Assembly: GCA_963829235.1 (NCBI GenBank)
Contig: CAWHIF010000003.1
Location: 496,001-560,000, forward strand
Length of the DNA: 64,000 nt
Source of the DNA: Bog-756 sp963829235
GTDB lineage: Bacteria > Actinomycetota > Acidimicrobiia > Acidimicrobiales > RAAP-2
Direction: 5' to 3'
Shown: one piece after another, positions 35,526 to 44,151 of the stretch
Layout of the letters: each line of letters opens with the position of its first letter
Position numbering within the stretch: the stretch's first letter is position 1
Made by a program: the position numbers and the translations under genes
Notes under the pieces: model-generated
What the model saw: only the letters and a program-made list of their open reading frames with translations
Told to the model about the DNA's origin: nothing
Databases searched by the model: none

Positions 35526-36046
35526 CTCGGCCCTGGTGCTCCCTTGAACTGGACCGGTACCCGGCCGACCCCGTAGTCCTTGCGGAGAGGATGGCCTTCC
35601 CAGTCCTCGGGCATGAGGATGCGGGTCATGTCCGGATGGCCGGCGAAGACGATGCCGAACAGGTCGAAGGCCTCACGCTCCATGGCCTCGACCCCGGGGT
35701 AGAGGCCGAAGAGGGAGTCCACCACCGCGTCGGCGCCGGGCACCTGCACGCGGACCCGCACCCGGCGCGCCTGGACCAGAGACAACAGGTTGACCACCAC
35801 CTCGAACCGCTGGGGCTCGACGCCGTCGGGCAGGTGACGGCCCGGATGGCTGAGGTAGTCCACCCCGCACAAATCCGCACACATCTCGAAGCCGGAGTCG
35901 CGGAATTCGCCGACCACGGCGACGTACTGCTCGCGGGTGGGGAAGACCACCTCTTGTTGCGGCCGGCCGGGTGCGCGCGACGAGGCGCCGCCCGAATCGC
36001 TGATCGCGGCCCCTCCCTCCGCCGTCCGGGATCCGCCTGTGGTCAC
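35522..36046 (-). CDS. nuoC: NADH-quinone oxidoreductase subunit C
   Basis: 30-kDa-type subunit, 174 aa, not fused to NuoD. The family signature is EREAFDLFGIVFAGHPDMTR followed by ILMPEDWEGHPLRKDYGVG. GTG at 36046 overlaps the nuoB stop as GTGA. Confidence 0.96.
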   Translation of the reverse strand: MTTGGSRTAEGGAAISDSGGASSRAPGRPQQEVVFPTREQYVAVVGEFRDSGFEMCADLCGVDYLSHPGRHLPDGVEPQRFEVVVNLLSLVQARRVRVRVQVPGADAVVDSLFGLYPGVEAMEREAFDLFGIVFAGHPDMTRILMPEDWEGHPLRKDYGVGRVPVQFKGAPGPR

Positions 36047-36711
36047 AGGGGCTCGCCCACGCTGCGGGCAATCACCGGATTGCGCTTGGGTGTGCCCAGG
36101 TGCACCGCGTCGGGGCGGTCGGGGGTCCAGCCGGAGGTGGCCTCGTCACCGTGGGTGCGGGCATCGTCGGTGTCACCACCCTCGTCCATGGCCAGCGCCC
36201 TTCCGTCGGGACCGCCGGACCGGCCCTTCCCGATCGGCTTGCGATGGGTGATGTCGTTGGTCCGCACCTTCTCGTGCAGTGTGAGAATGGCATGCATCAG
36301 CGTCTCGGGAGTCGGCGGGCAACCGGGGGCGTACACGTCGACCGGGACGATCTGGTCCACACCCTGCACGATGGCGTAGTTGTTGAACATGCCCCCGCTG
36401 CTGGCGCACACGCCCATCGACAGGACCCACTTGGGCTCCATCATCTGGTCGTAGACCTGACGCAGCACGGGTGCCATCTTTTGGGAGACCCGCCCGGCCA
36501 CGATCATGAGGTCGGCCTGACGGGGCGATGCCCGGAAGACCTCCATGCCGAACCGGGCCAGGTCGAAGTCGGCTGCTCCCACCGACATCATCTCGATGGC
36601 GCAGCAGGCCAGTCCGAAGGTGGCCGGCCACATCGAGTAGGTACGCGCCCACTTGACCAGATCCTCGAGGCGCCCGGTGAGGAAGTTGTGCTGGAGGTCT
36701 TCGAGACCCAT
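36043..36711 (-). CDS. nuoB: NADH-quinone oxidoreductase subunit B
   Basis: Carries cluster N2, the last electron carrier before quinone. Ligands: the adjacent cysteines in FGLACCAIEMM, then SMGVCASSGG and YAPGCPPTPE. 222 aa; the C-terminal about 60 residues are an acidic, hydrophilic extension. ATG at 36711 with GGGAGAAAAGG upstream; 20 nt separate it from nuoA. Confidence 0.97.
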   Translation of the reverse strand: MGLEDLQHNFLTGRLEDLVKWARTYSMWPATFGLACCAIEMMSVGAADFDLARFGMEVFRASPRQADLMIVAGRVSQKMAPVLRQVYDQMMEPKWVLSMGVCASSGGMFNNYAIVQGVDQIVPVDVYAPGCPPTPETLMHAILTLHEKVRTNDITHRKPIGKGRSGGPDGRALAMDEGGDTDDARTHGDEATSGWTPDRPDAVHLGTPKRNPVIARSVGEPL

Positions 36712-36731
36712 GGCGAGCCTTTTCTCCCGCT

Positions 36732-37298
36732 CTACGCGGCTCGGCCGGGTCCGGTCGGCACGGTGGCCGGCTCTCCGGTCGTCGGGGCGTCTGGCGAAGC
36801 GGGTGTCGGTGTGGACGGGCCGACCGCCGAACCGGTGCCGACCGCACGCGTCGTCCTGTCGGGACCCCCCGGTCCGGCAGCGATACGGGCAATGGTCGAT
36901 TCGGACGTCCGGGATGGCATGGCCGCCACCAACCTCTTGGCCGGGCCCCAGGTGAGGGCGCCGTTGCTGACCAGGAAGAGGAAGGAGACGAACACCACGG
37001 CGGCGAAGACGACCACCTCGGTGAGACCGAACGAGCCGAGCTGGTGGAAGATCACCGCCCACGGGTACAAGAAGACGATCTCGATGTCGAAGATGATGAA
37101 GATCATGGCGATGAGGTAGAAGCGAACCGGGAAGCGCGTCGGCGGCTCGATGCCGGGGACGATGCCGCACTCGTAGGGCGCGATCTTCGCTGCCGTCGGC
37201 CGCTTCTTCGGGGCCATCATGCTCGAGGCCACAAAGGACAGGCCGGCGAACAAGAAGCCGAGGATGAGGAGGATCAGGATGGGGAGGTAATCGTCCAC
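36732..37298 (-). CDS. nuoA: NADH-quinone oxidoreductase subunit A
   Basis: Three-helix membrane subunit. Recognised by APYECGIVPGIEP and FYLIAMIFIIFDIEIVFLYPWAV. 188 aa; the family is usually near 120-150, and the last about 60 residues are a Pro/Thr/Gly-rich tail. First gene of the operon, starting at GTG 37298 without a clear ribosome site; an AT-rich stretch (TAAAAACAAGTT on the minus strand) lies a few bases upstream and may belong to the operon promoter. No convincing Rex site was seen there. Confidence 0.95.
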   Translation of the reverse strand: MDDYLPILILLILGFLFAGLSFVASSMMAPKKRPTAAKIAPYECGIVPGIEPPTRFPVRFYLIAMIFIIFDIEIVFLYPWAVIFHQLGSFGLTEVVVFAAVVFVSFLFLVSNGALTWGPAKRLVAAMPSRTSESTIARIAAGPGGPDRTTRAVGTGSAVGPSTPTPASPDAPTTGEPATVPTGPGRAA

Positions 37299-37407
37299 AG
37301 GAACTTGTTTTTACCACGCAGCCCTCCGTCCAGGCACATCGACGGAGACCGCACCACCAGCGGCAAACGGGTTGGAACGGCACGCGCCGGCCCCCCGCCG
37401 TGCCACC

Positions 37408-37413
37408 TAGCAT
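37408..37413 (+). promoter_or_regulatory. -10 box (TAGCAT), leaderless type
   Basis: TAGCAT is followed by 7 nt and the GTG start at 37421; no Shine-Dalgarno sequence lies between. Confidence 0.5.
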
Positions 37414-37420
37414 TGGGCCC

Positions 37421-38779
37421 GTGAGTCCCGTCAGCGCACCCGATCCCGCCTCGCCCGGCCGGCAGCCGGCGAACACCCGGGCCCCGGCAACGGTCGAACC
37501 GGGCCACGTCCACGATGTCCTCGTGGTGGGCGGCGGTCCCTCGGGCTCCTCCTGCGCCTACTGGTTGGCCGAAGCCGGCTGGGACGTGGCCCTGGTGGAG
37601 AAGAAGGTGTTCCCCCGCGAGAAGACCTGTGGGGACGGCCTGACCCCCCGTTCGGTCCGCCAGATCGCCGACATGGGGATCGAGGGAGCCCTGGCCGGCG
37701 CCCACCGCTTCTCGGGACTGCGCACCCACGCCTACGGCAAGGTCCTCGACCTGGCCTGGCCCGACCACCCGAGCTTCCCCTCCTACGGCTACGTGATCAC
37801 CCGGCACGATCTCGACGCCATCGTCAACGAGCGCGCCGTGAAGGCGGGGGCGACCGTGTGGCAGGGCACCGAGGCCACAGAACCCATCTTCGAACACGGC
37901 CCGGCGGCACCGGGCCCGGGTGCGCTGCCGTCGTGCGTCGGGGCCGTGGTCAAGGACAAGTCCACCGGCGGCACCCGGTCGGTCCGGGCCAGGTACGTGG
38001 TCGTGGCCGACGGGGCCAACTCCCGGTTCGGTCGGGCTCTCGGGACCACGAGGGACCGGAGCCAGCCCATGGGGATGGCCCTGCGCGGCTACTACTCCTC
38101 CCCCGGACACGACCAGCCGTTCATCGAATCCCATCTCGACATCAGGGACGACGACGGCAAGGTCGTCCCCGGCTACGGATGGATCTTCCCGCTGGGCGAC
38201 GGGAGGGTCAACGTCGGCGTGGGCCTGCTCTCCACCGACCGGCGTTGGAAGGGGGTCAACACCTCAACGCTCATGGAGCACTTCGTGGCCGGGGCCCCGA
38301 AGGAGTGGGAGCTCTCCCCGTCGACCTGCCTCGGGCCGCCGACCGGGGGCAAGCTGCCCATGGGACTGGCCGTGGGGCCACGGGTCGGAGCCACCACGCT
38401 GGTCGTGGGTGACGCCGCCGGGTCCATCAATCCCTTCAACGGCGAGGGCATCGCCTACGGGTACGAGACCGGTCGTCTGGCTGCGGCCTCCTTGGGCGAG
38501 GCGCTGTGCGGGAACGGTCCCGAGGCCCTCGACCGTTACGAGACGAGGCTCGAGGATGCCTACGGTCTCTACTTCCGGGTGGCCCGGGCCTTCATCCGGA
38601 TGATCAGCCGACCCGAGCTCATGCAGCTGTGCGTCGGGACCGGTATGTACTCGGAATCGCTCATGAGCTGGATCTTCCGGATCATGGCCAACCTGCTCCG
38701 GCCGGACGAGACCGGCCCCGCCGAAGCCGCCTACCGCGCCCTCGCCCTCATCGCCCGGGTGGCTCCCGAGGGCCTCTGA
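37421..38779 (+). CDS. Geranylgeranyl reductase family flavoprotein
   Basis: About 452 aa FAD-dependent reductase of isoprenoid chains. The FAD-binding start is VLVVGGGPSGSSCAYWLAEAG, followed by the family motif KTCGDGLTPRSV and the second FAD motif VVGDAAGSINPFNGEGIAYG. In actinobacteria such enzymes reduce menaquinone side chains (MenJ type) or glycerophospholipid prenyl chains. The position divergent to nuo, whose complex I reduces menaquinone, favours the first, but this is inference. The start is GTG at 37421, supported by the TAGCAT box. Confidence 0.9.
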   Translation: MSPVSAPDPASPGRQPANTRAPATVEPGHVHDVLVVGGGPSGSSCAYWLAEAGWDVALVEKKVFPREKTCGDGLTPRSVRQIADMGIEGALAGAHRFSGLRTHAYGKVLDLAWPDHPSFPSYGYVITRHDLDAIVNERAVKAGATVWQGTEATEPIFEHGPAAPGPGALPSCVGAVVKDKSTGGTRSVRARYVVVADGANSRFGRALGTTRDRSQPMGMALRGYYSSPGHDQPFIESHLDIRDDDGKVVPGYGWIFPLGDGRVNVGVGLLSTDRRWKGVNTSTLMEHFVAGAPKEWELSPSTCLGPPTGGKLPMGLAVGPRVGATTLVVGDAAGSINPFNGEGIAYGYETGRLAAASLGEALCGNGPEALDRYETRLEDAYGLYFRVARAFIRMISRPELMQLCVGTGMYSESLMSWIFRIMANLLRPDETGPAEAAYRALALIARVAPEGL

Positions 38780-38784
38780 CCTCT

Positions 38785-38935
38785 ACTCCCGTCGGGTACT
38801 CCCGTCGGGGCCTCTGATCCACTCCCGTCGGGCCTCCGGTCCGGCTCCAGGAAAGGCATCCGGCCCGGCTCCGGCGAAAGCCTCCGGCCTCCTCCCGTCG
38901 AGCCTCCGGCTCGGCTCCGGCGAAAGCCTCCTCTG
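38785..38935. repeat. Degenerate tandem repeat between convergent genes
   Basis: Units such as CTCCCGTCGGGCCTCCGG and CTCCGGCGAAAGCCTCC recur through the gap between the reductase gene and the 735-aa membrane protein gene. No gene seen. Confidence 0.75.
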
Positions 38936-38937
38936 GC

Positions 38938-41145
38938 CTACTTGTTTACGGCCAGGGCCAGCCGGCCCGTGACGGCGTCATAGGCCGAGGCGAAGGCCGA
39001 CTGGGGGACGGCCGGACCGTCGGTCGTGGGCATCAGCCGGCTGCCGTTGCGCCCCGCGAAGCTGAAGGCCTGACCTTGCATCTCGGTGCGGCCGCCCGGG
39101 CTGGTGAAGGTGGTCAGGTAGGCGAAGGTCCTGACCCCGGCCGGCGCCGGAAGGGTGACCGCCTGGACCGAGGCGCTCGACCCGGGAGATGCGGCCGACA
39201 CCAACGCCGTCTGGTAGTTGCCGAAGCACGAGGTGAAGTTCGGGTTGGCGAAGGGAGCGGACAGGACCTGGTTGCCGGCCACCGTGCTCATCACCGTGGT
39301 CCTGGAGGCCATCTGGATGCCCGAATCGGTCCCGCTCTGGAACGTCGGGGAGTACGCGGTGGCGGACGATCCCGGCACGGTGGCGTTGCCGAACAGCCCG
39401 GCCACCAGCGCGTACGGCTGACTCAGGCACGACGAAAGCCCGTGGGCGGCCTGGATCTGGGCCGCGGCCGGAGCCACCGGCACCAGTGACTGCACCGTGC
39501 TCGGACTCCGGCTCCAACCGGTCGGCAGGTCGCCGAGCCGGAGGTTGATGGAGGCGGCCATGGCGGCGTCGGCTCCCACCCGGGGCGAGACCGGACCGGT
39601 GGCGACGGTGGTCGGGGTCGAGTTGCTGTTCTTCCTGACCGCGAAAAAGGCAATGCCGCCGATCACGACCAGCAGGACGACGAGCAGGACGGCCAGCAGC
39701 GTCCGGTTGCTCTTCGGGGCCGGTTCGGTCGTGGCGGCAGGGAGCCCTGCCCCGGGGGCGGCCGGCCTCCCGGGCGGCGGCACCGCGGAACCGGCGGCGC
39801 CGGCAGCACCGGCGGAACCGGCCGAACCGGCGATGGCGGCAGCACTGGCGGCGCCGGCCGCGGCCACCGCACTGTCCTTGGCCCCCCGGTGCCAGGACCT
39901 GCGCTTCTTCGGCGGGGTGGCCGCCGGGGCGGGCGACTGGTCCCAAGCGGGCTCACCGGTCAACGGGTCGATCGGCGGCCTCCAGGCAATGGGTCCCCGC
40001 GTGCCTGGCGCGGCCAGGTCTCCGGGGGCGGGCGGCGGCAACGAGCCGGCCAGTGCGAGGGGGACGGGGTCGGCGGGCGGCTCTGCCGGCGGGCGCGACG
40101 GCGCGAAGAAATCGGAGGGCGGCGCTTCGGGTGGCGCTTCGGAGGACACTTCGGAGAACGGGCCGGAGCCGGGGCGGTTCTTGCGCCAGCCCTTGGGCTT
40201 TCTGGCCGGATCGCCTGTCTCCGGGCTCAGCTCCCCACCCACCGGCGGGCTCACCGATGCCCCGGCCACGCTCGCCGCCCCGTTGGACAGGTCCCACCCG
40301 GCGGTGCCGACGGGAGCGCCTCCGGCTGGTGCCGCGGCAGGGGGAGGCGGAGCGGGGGTAGGCGGTCCCGATGCCGGCGCGCCTCCCGACGGAGGCACGG
40401 ACCCGGTGTTCGACCGGGCGACGAACGAGGACCCCGACAGATCCGGGCGCGTCGGCGTCGACCCCGGATCGGTGGGCGAGACGGCCGGGGATCCGAACGC
40501 CGTCGGCGTCGAGCCCGAACCCGGGTCTGACGGGCCCCCGGTGGTGCCGTTGGCACTCGCCGCGGCCGCGGCTCCTGCAGCCGCGGCAGTGGCCGCAGCC
40601 GCCTCGGCCGGCGTCAGGCCGCGGGCCGCGGGGGCCTCGGCCCCAGCGGGTGCGATGACGTCGGTCCTACTGCCCTCGCCGGAGCGCTGGCTGCCCGAAG
40701 AGGAGCTCCCCCCGTTCGACCGGGCGTGGGCCGGCGCGGGCGGTGGTGCAGCGGGCGACCGCGGCGGGGCGATGGGGACTACCGACCCCTTGTACCGGGC
40801 CAGCCAGGCAGGAAGGGCCTGGTCGAGGTAGGCGGCCTGGCCGGGGGTGACGGCGTCCATGGGCAGTAGGAACCGGATCGACTGGCCTCCCGACGTCAGC
40901 TCCATCACCGCCGCGTTGCGCCCGTCGGGGAGGGCGATCTTCTCCCGGCAGCTGGCGGAGTCCAGCCCGGACCAGACCAACAACCTCTCGATCTGCGGTT
41001 GGGGGCCCTGCACCGTGATCCCGGCCGTGGTGAAGAGGAGGCTGAGCCCCTCGGTGGTCTTCGTGCCCCGTTCGGCATCTCCGGCCAGGGCCACGCCGCC
41101 CAGCTGCATGCCCTCCGGAGGCAGTTCCGTTATTCCGACCGTCAT
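38938..41145 (-). CDS. Single-pass membrane protein with sensor-like C-terminal domain
   Basis: About 735 aa, not assigned to a named family. Residues 1-115 form a compact domain (from MTVGITELPPEG through RFLLPMDAVTPGQAAYL). A very long Pro/Ala/Gly/Ser-rich region (about 120-500) then leads to one TM helix, LLAVLLVVLLVVIGGIAFFAV, and an extracellular domain of about 210 residues with four Cys (SSCLSQPYALVAGLF, FTSCFGNY). The plan resembles actinobacterial PknH-sensor-type or lipoprotein-like extracellular domains without a kinase. ATG at 41145 has GGAGGAGG 7 nt upstream. Confidence 0.7.
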   Translation of the reverse strand: MTVGITELPPEGMQLGGVALAGDAERGTKTTEGLSLLFTTAGITVQGPQPQIERLLVWSGLDSASCREKIALPDGRNAAVMELTSGGQSIRFLLPMDAVTPGQAAYLDQALPAWLARYKGSVVPIAPPRSPAAPPPAPAHARSNGGSSSSGSQRSGEGSRTDVIAPAGAEAPAARGLTPAEAAAATAAAAGAAAAASANGTTGGPSDPGSGSTPTAFGSPAVSPTDPGSTPTRPDLSGSSFVARSNTGSVPPSGGAPASGPPTPAPPPPAAAPAGGAPVGTAGWDLSNGAASVAGASVSPPVGGELSPETGDPARKPKGWRKNRPGSGPFSEVSSEAPPEAPPSDFFAPSRPPAEPPADPVPLALAGSLPPPAPGDLAAPGTRGPIAWRPPIDPLTGEPAWDQSPAPAATPPKKRRSWHRGAKDSAVAAAGAASAAAIAGSAGSAGAAGAAGSAVPPPGRPAAPGAGLPAATTEPAPKSNRTLLAVLLVVLLVVIGGIAFFAVRKNSNSTPTTVATGPVSPRVGADAAMAASINLRLGDLPTGWSRSPSTVQSLVPVAPAAAQIQAAHGLSSCLSQPYALVAGLFGNATVPGSSATAYSPTFQSGTDSGIQMASRTTVMSTVAGNQVLSAPFANPNFTSCFGNYQTALVSAASPGSSASVQAVTLPAPAGVRTFAYLTTFTSPGGRTEMQGQAFSFAGRNGSRLMPTTDGPAVPQSAFASAYDAVTGRLALAVNK

Positions 41146-41462
41146 CGACCCCTCCTCCATTGGCCTGGACTTTCGCCGGCTCGTCTCATATCAGGGAGTC
41201 CGCCTCAGGATAATCGTCTCGAACAACGCATCGGCACCGCCATCCTGCCGCCCCGGACAACGGCAGGCAAGGACCTTCGGAAAACGGCCCTCGTTGACAT
41301 GGAGCTGGTCATGGCTGCGATGGCCCTCCGTGGCCGTGGTGAGGCTTCGTCGTCCGTACCGGTCCGGTCCCATCCTTACCCAGTCGGGGGTGCCGCGGTC
41401 GGACCCTTCGCCGTGGGCCGGGACCGAGCCGTGGGCCGGGACCGAGCCGAGGTCAGCCGAGC
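41146..41462. other. Intergenic, 317 bp
   Basis: Between the start of the 735-aa gene and the hemL stop, both on the minus strand. It holds a two-copy 18-bp repeat (CGTGGGCCGGGACCGAGC) at about 41416-41452 and must hold the promoter of the 735-aa gene. No gene is supported. Confidence 0.6.
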
Positions 41463-42779
41463 TCAGCCGGTCACGTCCCCGATGGCCTCGGACGCCACCT
41501 CGAGGGTGTGGTCGAGCTCGGCCCGGCCGTGGGCCATGGATGGGAAGGCCACCTCGTAGGGCCCGGGGGCCAGTGCCACCCCCCGGGCCAGCATCGAACG
41601 GAACAGCCCTGTGTACAGGCCCGTCGCCGCCGAGGCGGTGGCACCGTCGAAGTCACGGACCGGGTCCGAGCCGGCAGGGACGAAGAAGATACCGAACAGG
41701 GGCCCGACCACGGGCACGGCCGCCTCGAGCTGTCGCCCCTCGGCGTCCATGGTCCCGGCCTTCACCAGCGCGGCCGACAGCATCTCCTCCAGCGCCGTCC
41801 CGAACCGGGCTACCCGGTCCGAAAGCGAGATGTAGTCGGTGGGATCCATCACCTCGAGGACGGCCAGGCCCGCCGCCGTGGCCACCGGGTTCCCGGACAG
41901 GGTGCCCGCCTGGTAGACGGGACCGTCCGGCGCCAGCGAGGAGAGGACGTCGGCACGACCTCCGAAGGCACCCACCGGCAGGCCGCCGCCGATCACCTTC
42001 CCGAAGCACCAGAGGTCGGGCCGCACACCGGACCATCCCGACGCCCCGCCCGGGCCCAGTCGGAAGCCGGTGATGACCTCGTCGAAGATGAGGAGCGCCC
42101 CCACGGCGTCACAGGCGGAACGCAGCCCTTCGAGGAATCCGGCGGTCGGGGCCACCAGTCCCATGTTGGCCGCCACGGCCTCGACGATGACGCAGGCCAC
42201 CCGGTCGTCGAGGTCGGGAACCTGGTTGAAGGGAGCCACCACCGTGTCGGCCACCGCTCCGGGGGGCACGCCGGCCGAGTCCGGGAGCCCGAGGGTGGCG
42301 ACCCCGCTGCCCCCGCCGGCCAGGAGGGCGTCGGAGTGTCCGTGGTAGCACCCGGCGAATTTCACGATCCGCGACCTCCCGGTGAATCCCCGCGCCACCC
42401 GGATGGCGCTCATGGCCGCCTCGGTCCCCGACGACACCAGCCTCACCTGCTGGCAGCCCGCGACCCGCGCACAGATGGCCTCGGCCAGCAGCACCTCCCC
42501 CTCGGTCGGGGCGCCGAAGGTCGTCCCGCCGGCCGCGGCCCGGTCCACCGCCCCGACCACCGCCGGATGGGCGTGGCCGAGGATCGAGGCGCCGTAGGAC
42601 TGGACGTAGTCGAGCAACCGGTTGCCGTCGGCGTCCCAGATATAGGCCCCTTCGCCGCGGGCGACGAAGTAGGGATGGCCCCCGACCGAGCGGAACGAGC
42701 GCACCGGCGAGTTCACCCCTCCAGGGATCACCTTGCGGGCGCGCTCGAACAGCGCCCGCGACACCCCCCGCTCACCCAC
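41463..42779 (-). CDS. hemL: Glutamate-1-semialdehyde 2,1-aminomutase
   Basis: PLP enzyme making 5-aminolevulinate from glutamate-1-semialdehyde, the second step of the C5 haem pathway after HemA. 438 aa, normal. The N-terminal signature is IPGGVNSPVRSFRSVGG; the PLP Lys is in WCFGKVIGGGLPVGAFGG, and FDEVITGFRLG supplies the cofactor Asp. GTG 42779 overlaps the hemB stop by 8 nt. Last gene of the hem group on this strand. Confidence 0.97.
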   Translation of the reverse strand: MGERGVSRALFERARKVIPGGVNSPVRSFRSVGGHPYFVARGEGAYIWDADGNRLLDYVQSYGASILGHAHPAVVGAVDRAAAGGTTFGAPTEGEVLLAEAICARVAGCQQVRLVSSGTEAAMSAIRVARGFTGRSRIVKFAGCYHGHSDALLAGGGSGVATLGLPDSAGVPPGAVADTVVAPFNQVPDLDDRVACVIVEAVAANMGLVAPTAGFLEGLRSACDAVGALLIFDEVITGFRLGPGGASGWSGVRPDLWCFGKVIGGGLPVGAFGGRADVLSSLAPDGPVYQAGTLSGNPVATAAGLAVLEVMDPTDYISLSDRVARFGTALEEMLSAALVKAGTMDAEGRQLEAAVPVVGPLFGIFFVPAGSDPVRDFDGATASAATGLYTGLFRSMLARGVALAPGPYEVAFPSMAHGRAELDHTLEVASEAIGDVTG

Positions 42780-43809
42780 CGAGCACCTCGGCCAGCTCCC
42801 CGGCGAAGTAGGTGAGGATGAAGTCGGCTCCCGCCCGCTTGACCGCGGTCAGCTGCTCGAGGGCCACGGCCGGCCCGTCGATCCATCCGTTGGCCGCCGC
42901 CGCTTTGATCATGGCGTACTCACCACTCACGTGATACGCGGCCACCGGGACGTCGAAGGCCTCCCGCACCGAGGCAATGACGTCGAGATAGGTCAGGGCC
43001 GGTTTCACCATGACCATGTCGGCGCCCTCGGCCACATCCAGCGCCACCTCGGCCAGCGCCTCGCGGCGGTTGCCCGGATCCTGCTGGTAGCCCCGGCGGT
43101 CACCGCCGTCGGCGATGACGACCTGGGCGGCGTCGCGGAACGGCCCGTACAGCGCCGAGGCGTACTTGGCCGCGTAGGCCAGGATGGCCGTGCGTTGGAA
43201 CCCGGCCGAATCGAGCGCGGCCCGGATGGCGCCCACCTGCCCGTCCATCATCCCGCTCGGGGCGATCACGTCGGCGCCGGCTGTGGCCTGGGCCACGGCC
43301 AACTGGGCATAGAGCGGCAACGTGGCGTCGTTGTCGACCTGGCCGGAGGTCTCGTCCACCACGCCGCAGTGGCCGTGGTCGGTGAACTCGTCGAGGCAGC
43401 AGTCCGCCATGACCACCACCGAGTCGCCGACCGCGTCCCGCACCGACTTGAGGGCCCGCTGGGTGATCCCGTCGGACCTGGAAGCGGCCGAGCCGGTGGG
43501 GTCCTTCTCCTCCGGCCGGGGAAGCCCGAACACGATGACACCGGGCACGCCCAACCCGCTCAGGCGCTTGACCTCGACGGCCACGGTGTCCACGGTGTGC
43601 TGGACCACACCGGGGAGCGACGCCACCGGCCGAAGCTCCGTGATGCCGTCGGCCACGAACAATGGGGCGACCAGATCGTCGGCCGTGAGGCGGGTTTCCG
43701 ATACCAGGCGCCTCAGCGCAGGGGTTCCGCGGAGACGGCGCAACCGGGTGGTCGGGAACCCGGCCATGGCCCGACGCGGCCCGATGGTGGTGGAGGGATC
43801 ACTCGGCAC
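42772..43809 (-). CDS. hemB: Delta-aminolevulinic acid dehydratase (porphobilinogen synthase)
   Basis: Condenses two 5-aminolevulinates to porphobilinogen. 345 aa from GTG 43809. The metal-binding Cys-rich loop MADCCLDEFTDHGHCG indicates a zinc-type enzyme. The Schiff-base lysines are in AAKYASALYGPFRDA and VMVKPALTYLD. GTG 43809 is chosen because a TAGGCT -10 box stands 8 nt upstream; further in-frame extension looks non-coding. Overlaps hemL, so the two are an operon. Confidence 0.97.
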   Translation of the reverse strand: MPSDPSTTIGPRRAMAGFPTTRLRRLRGTPALRRLVSETRLTADDLVAPLFVADGITELRPVASLPGVVQHTVDTVAVEVKRLSGLGVPGVIVFGLPRPEEKDPTGSAASRSDGITQRALKSVRDAVGDSVVVMADCCLDEFTDHGHCGVVDETSGQVDNDATLPLYAQLAVAQATAGADVIAPSGMMDGQVGAIRAALDSAGFQRTAILAYAAKYASALYGPFRDAAQVVIADGGDRRGYQQDPGNRREALAEVALDVAEGADMVMVKPALTYLDVIASVREAFDVPVAAYHVSGEYAMIKAAAANGWIDGPAVALEQLTAVKRAGADFILTYFAGELAEVLGG

Positions 43810-44151
43810 TGGGAACCAGCCTACGTCGTCGCTTCCAAGAGGCCAGTGGTCGGAGGCGAAGGCGACAAGGACCGCAGTCTGGGCGCAGTGGTGGTTCTCC
43901 GGTGGGCCGCGGTCGCTCCGCAGCAAGCGCTGGAGGGTTCTCCGTGACGAATTCCCGGTGAGTCCGGCCGCCGTGTTGTTCTCGGTCGGGGTTGTTTTCG
44001 GTCGGGGGCTCGCCACGACGGCTACTGCCTGGGCGAGTCGATCGAGTAGGGGCCACTCCCGCGCTCGGCCCGGCGTCACTCCGCAGTCGGACCCTTCGAG
44101 CGGGGCTACTCCCGCGCCCGGGCCGCGCTCCGGCCACGCTCGGGCCGCTGA
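43810..44151. other. Intergenic, 342 bp
   Basis: Between the HNH gene stop and hemB. Contains short repeats (GTTnTTCTCGGTCGGGG twice near 43975-44008; GGGGCnACTCCCGCGC twice near 44051 and 44103) and the hemB -10 box. No gene supported. Confidence 0.55.
43818..43823 (-). promoter_or_regulatory. -10 box (TAGGCT), leaderless type
   Basis: Eight bases upstream of the hemB GTG on the minus strand; shows that hemB-hemL have their own promoter after the HNH gene. Confidence 0.45.

Noticed and set aside
37299..37420. Rex operator upstream of nuoA
   Set aside because: No inverted TGTGA/TCACA half-sites found by eye.
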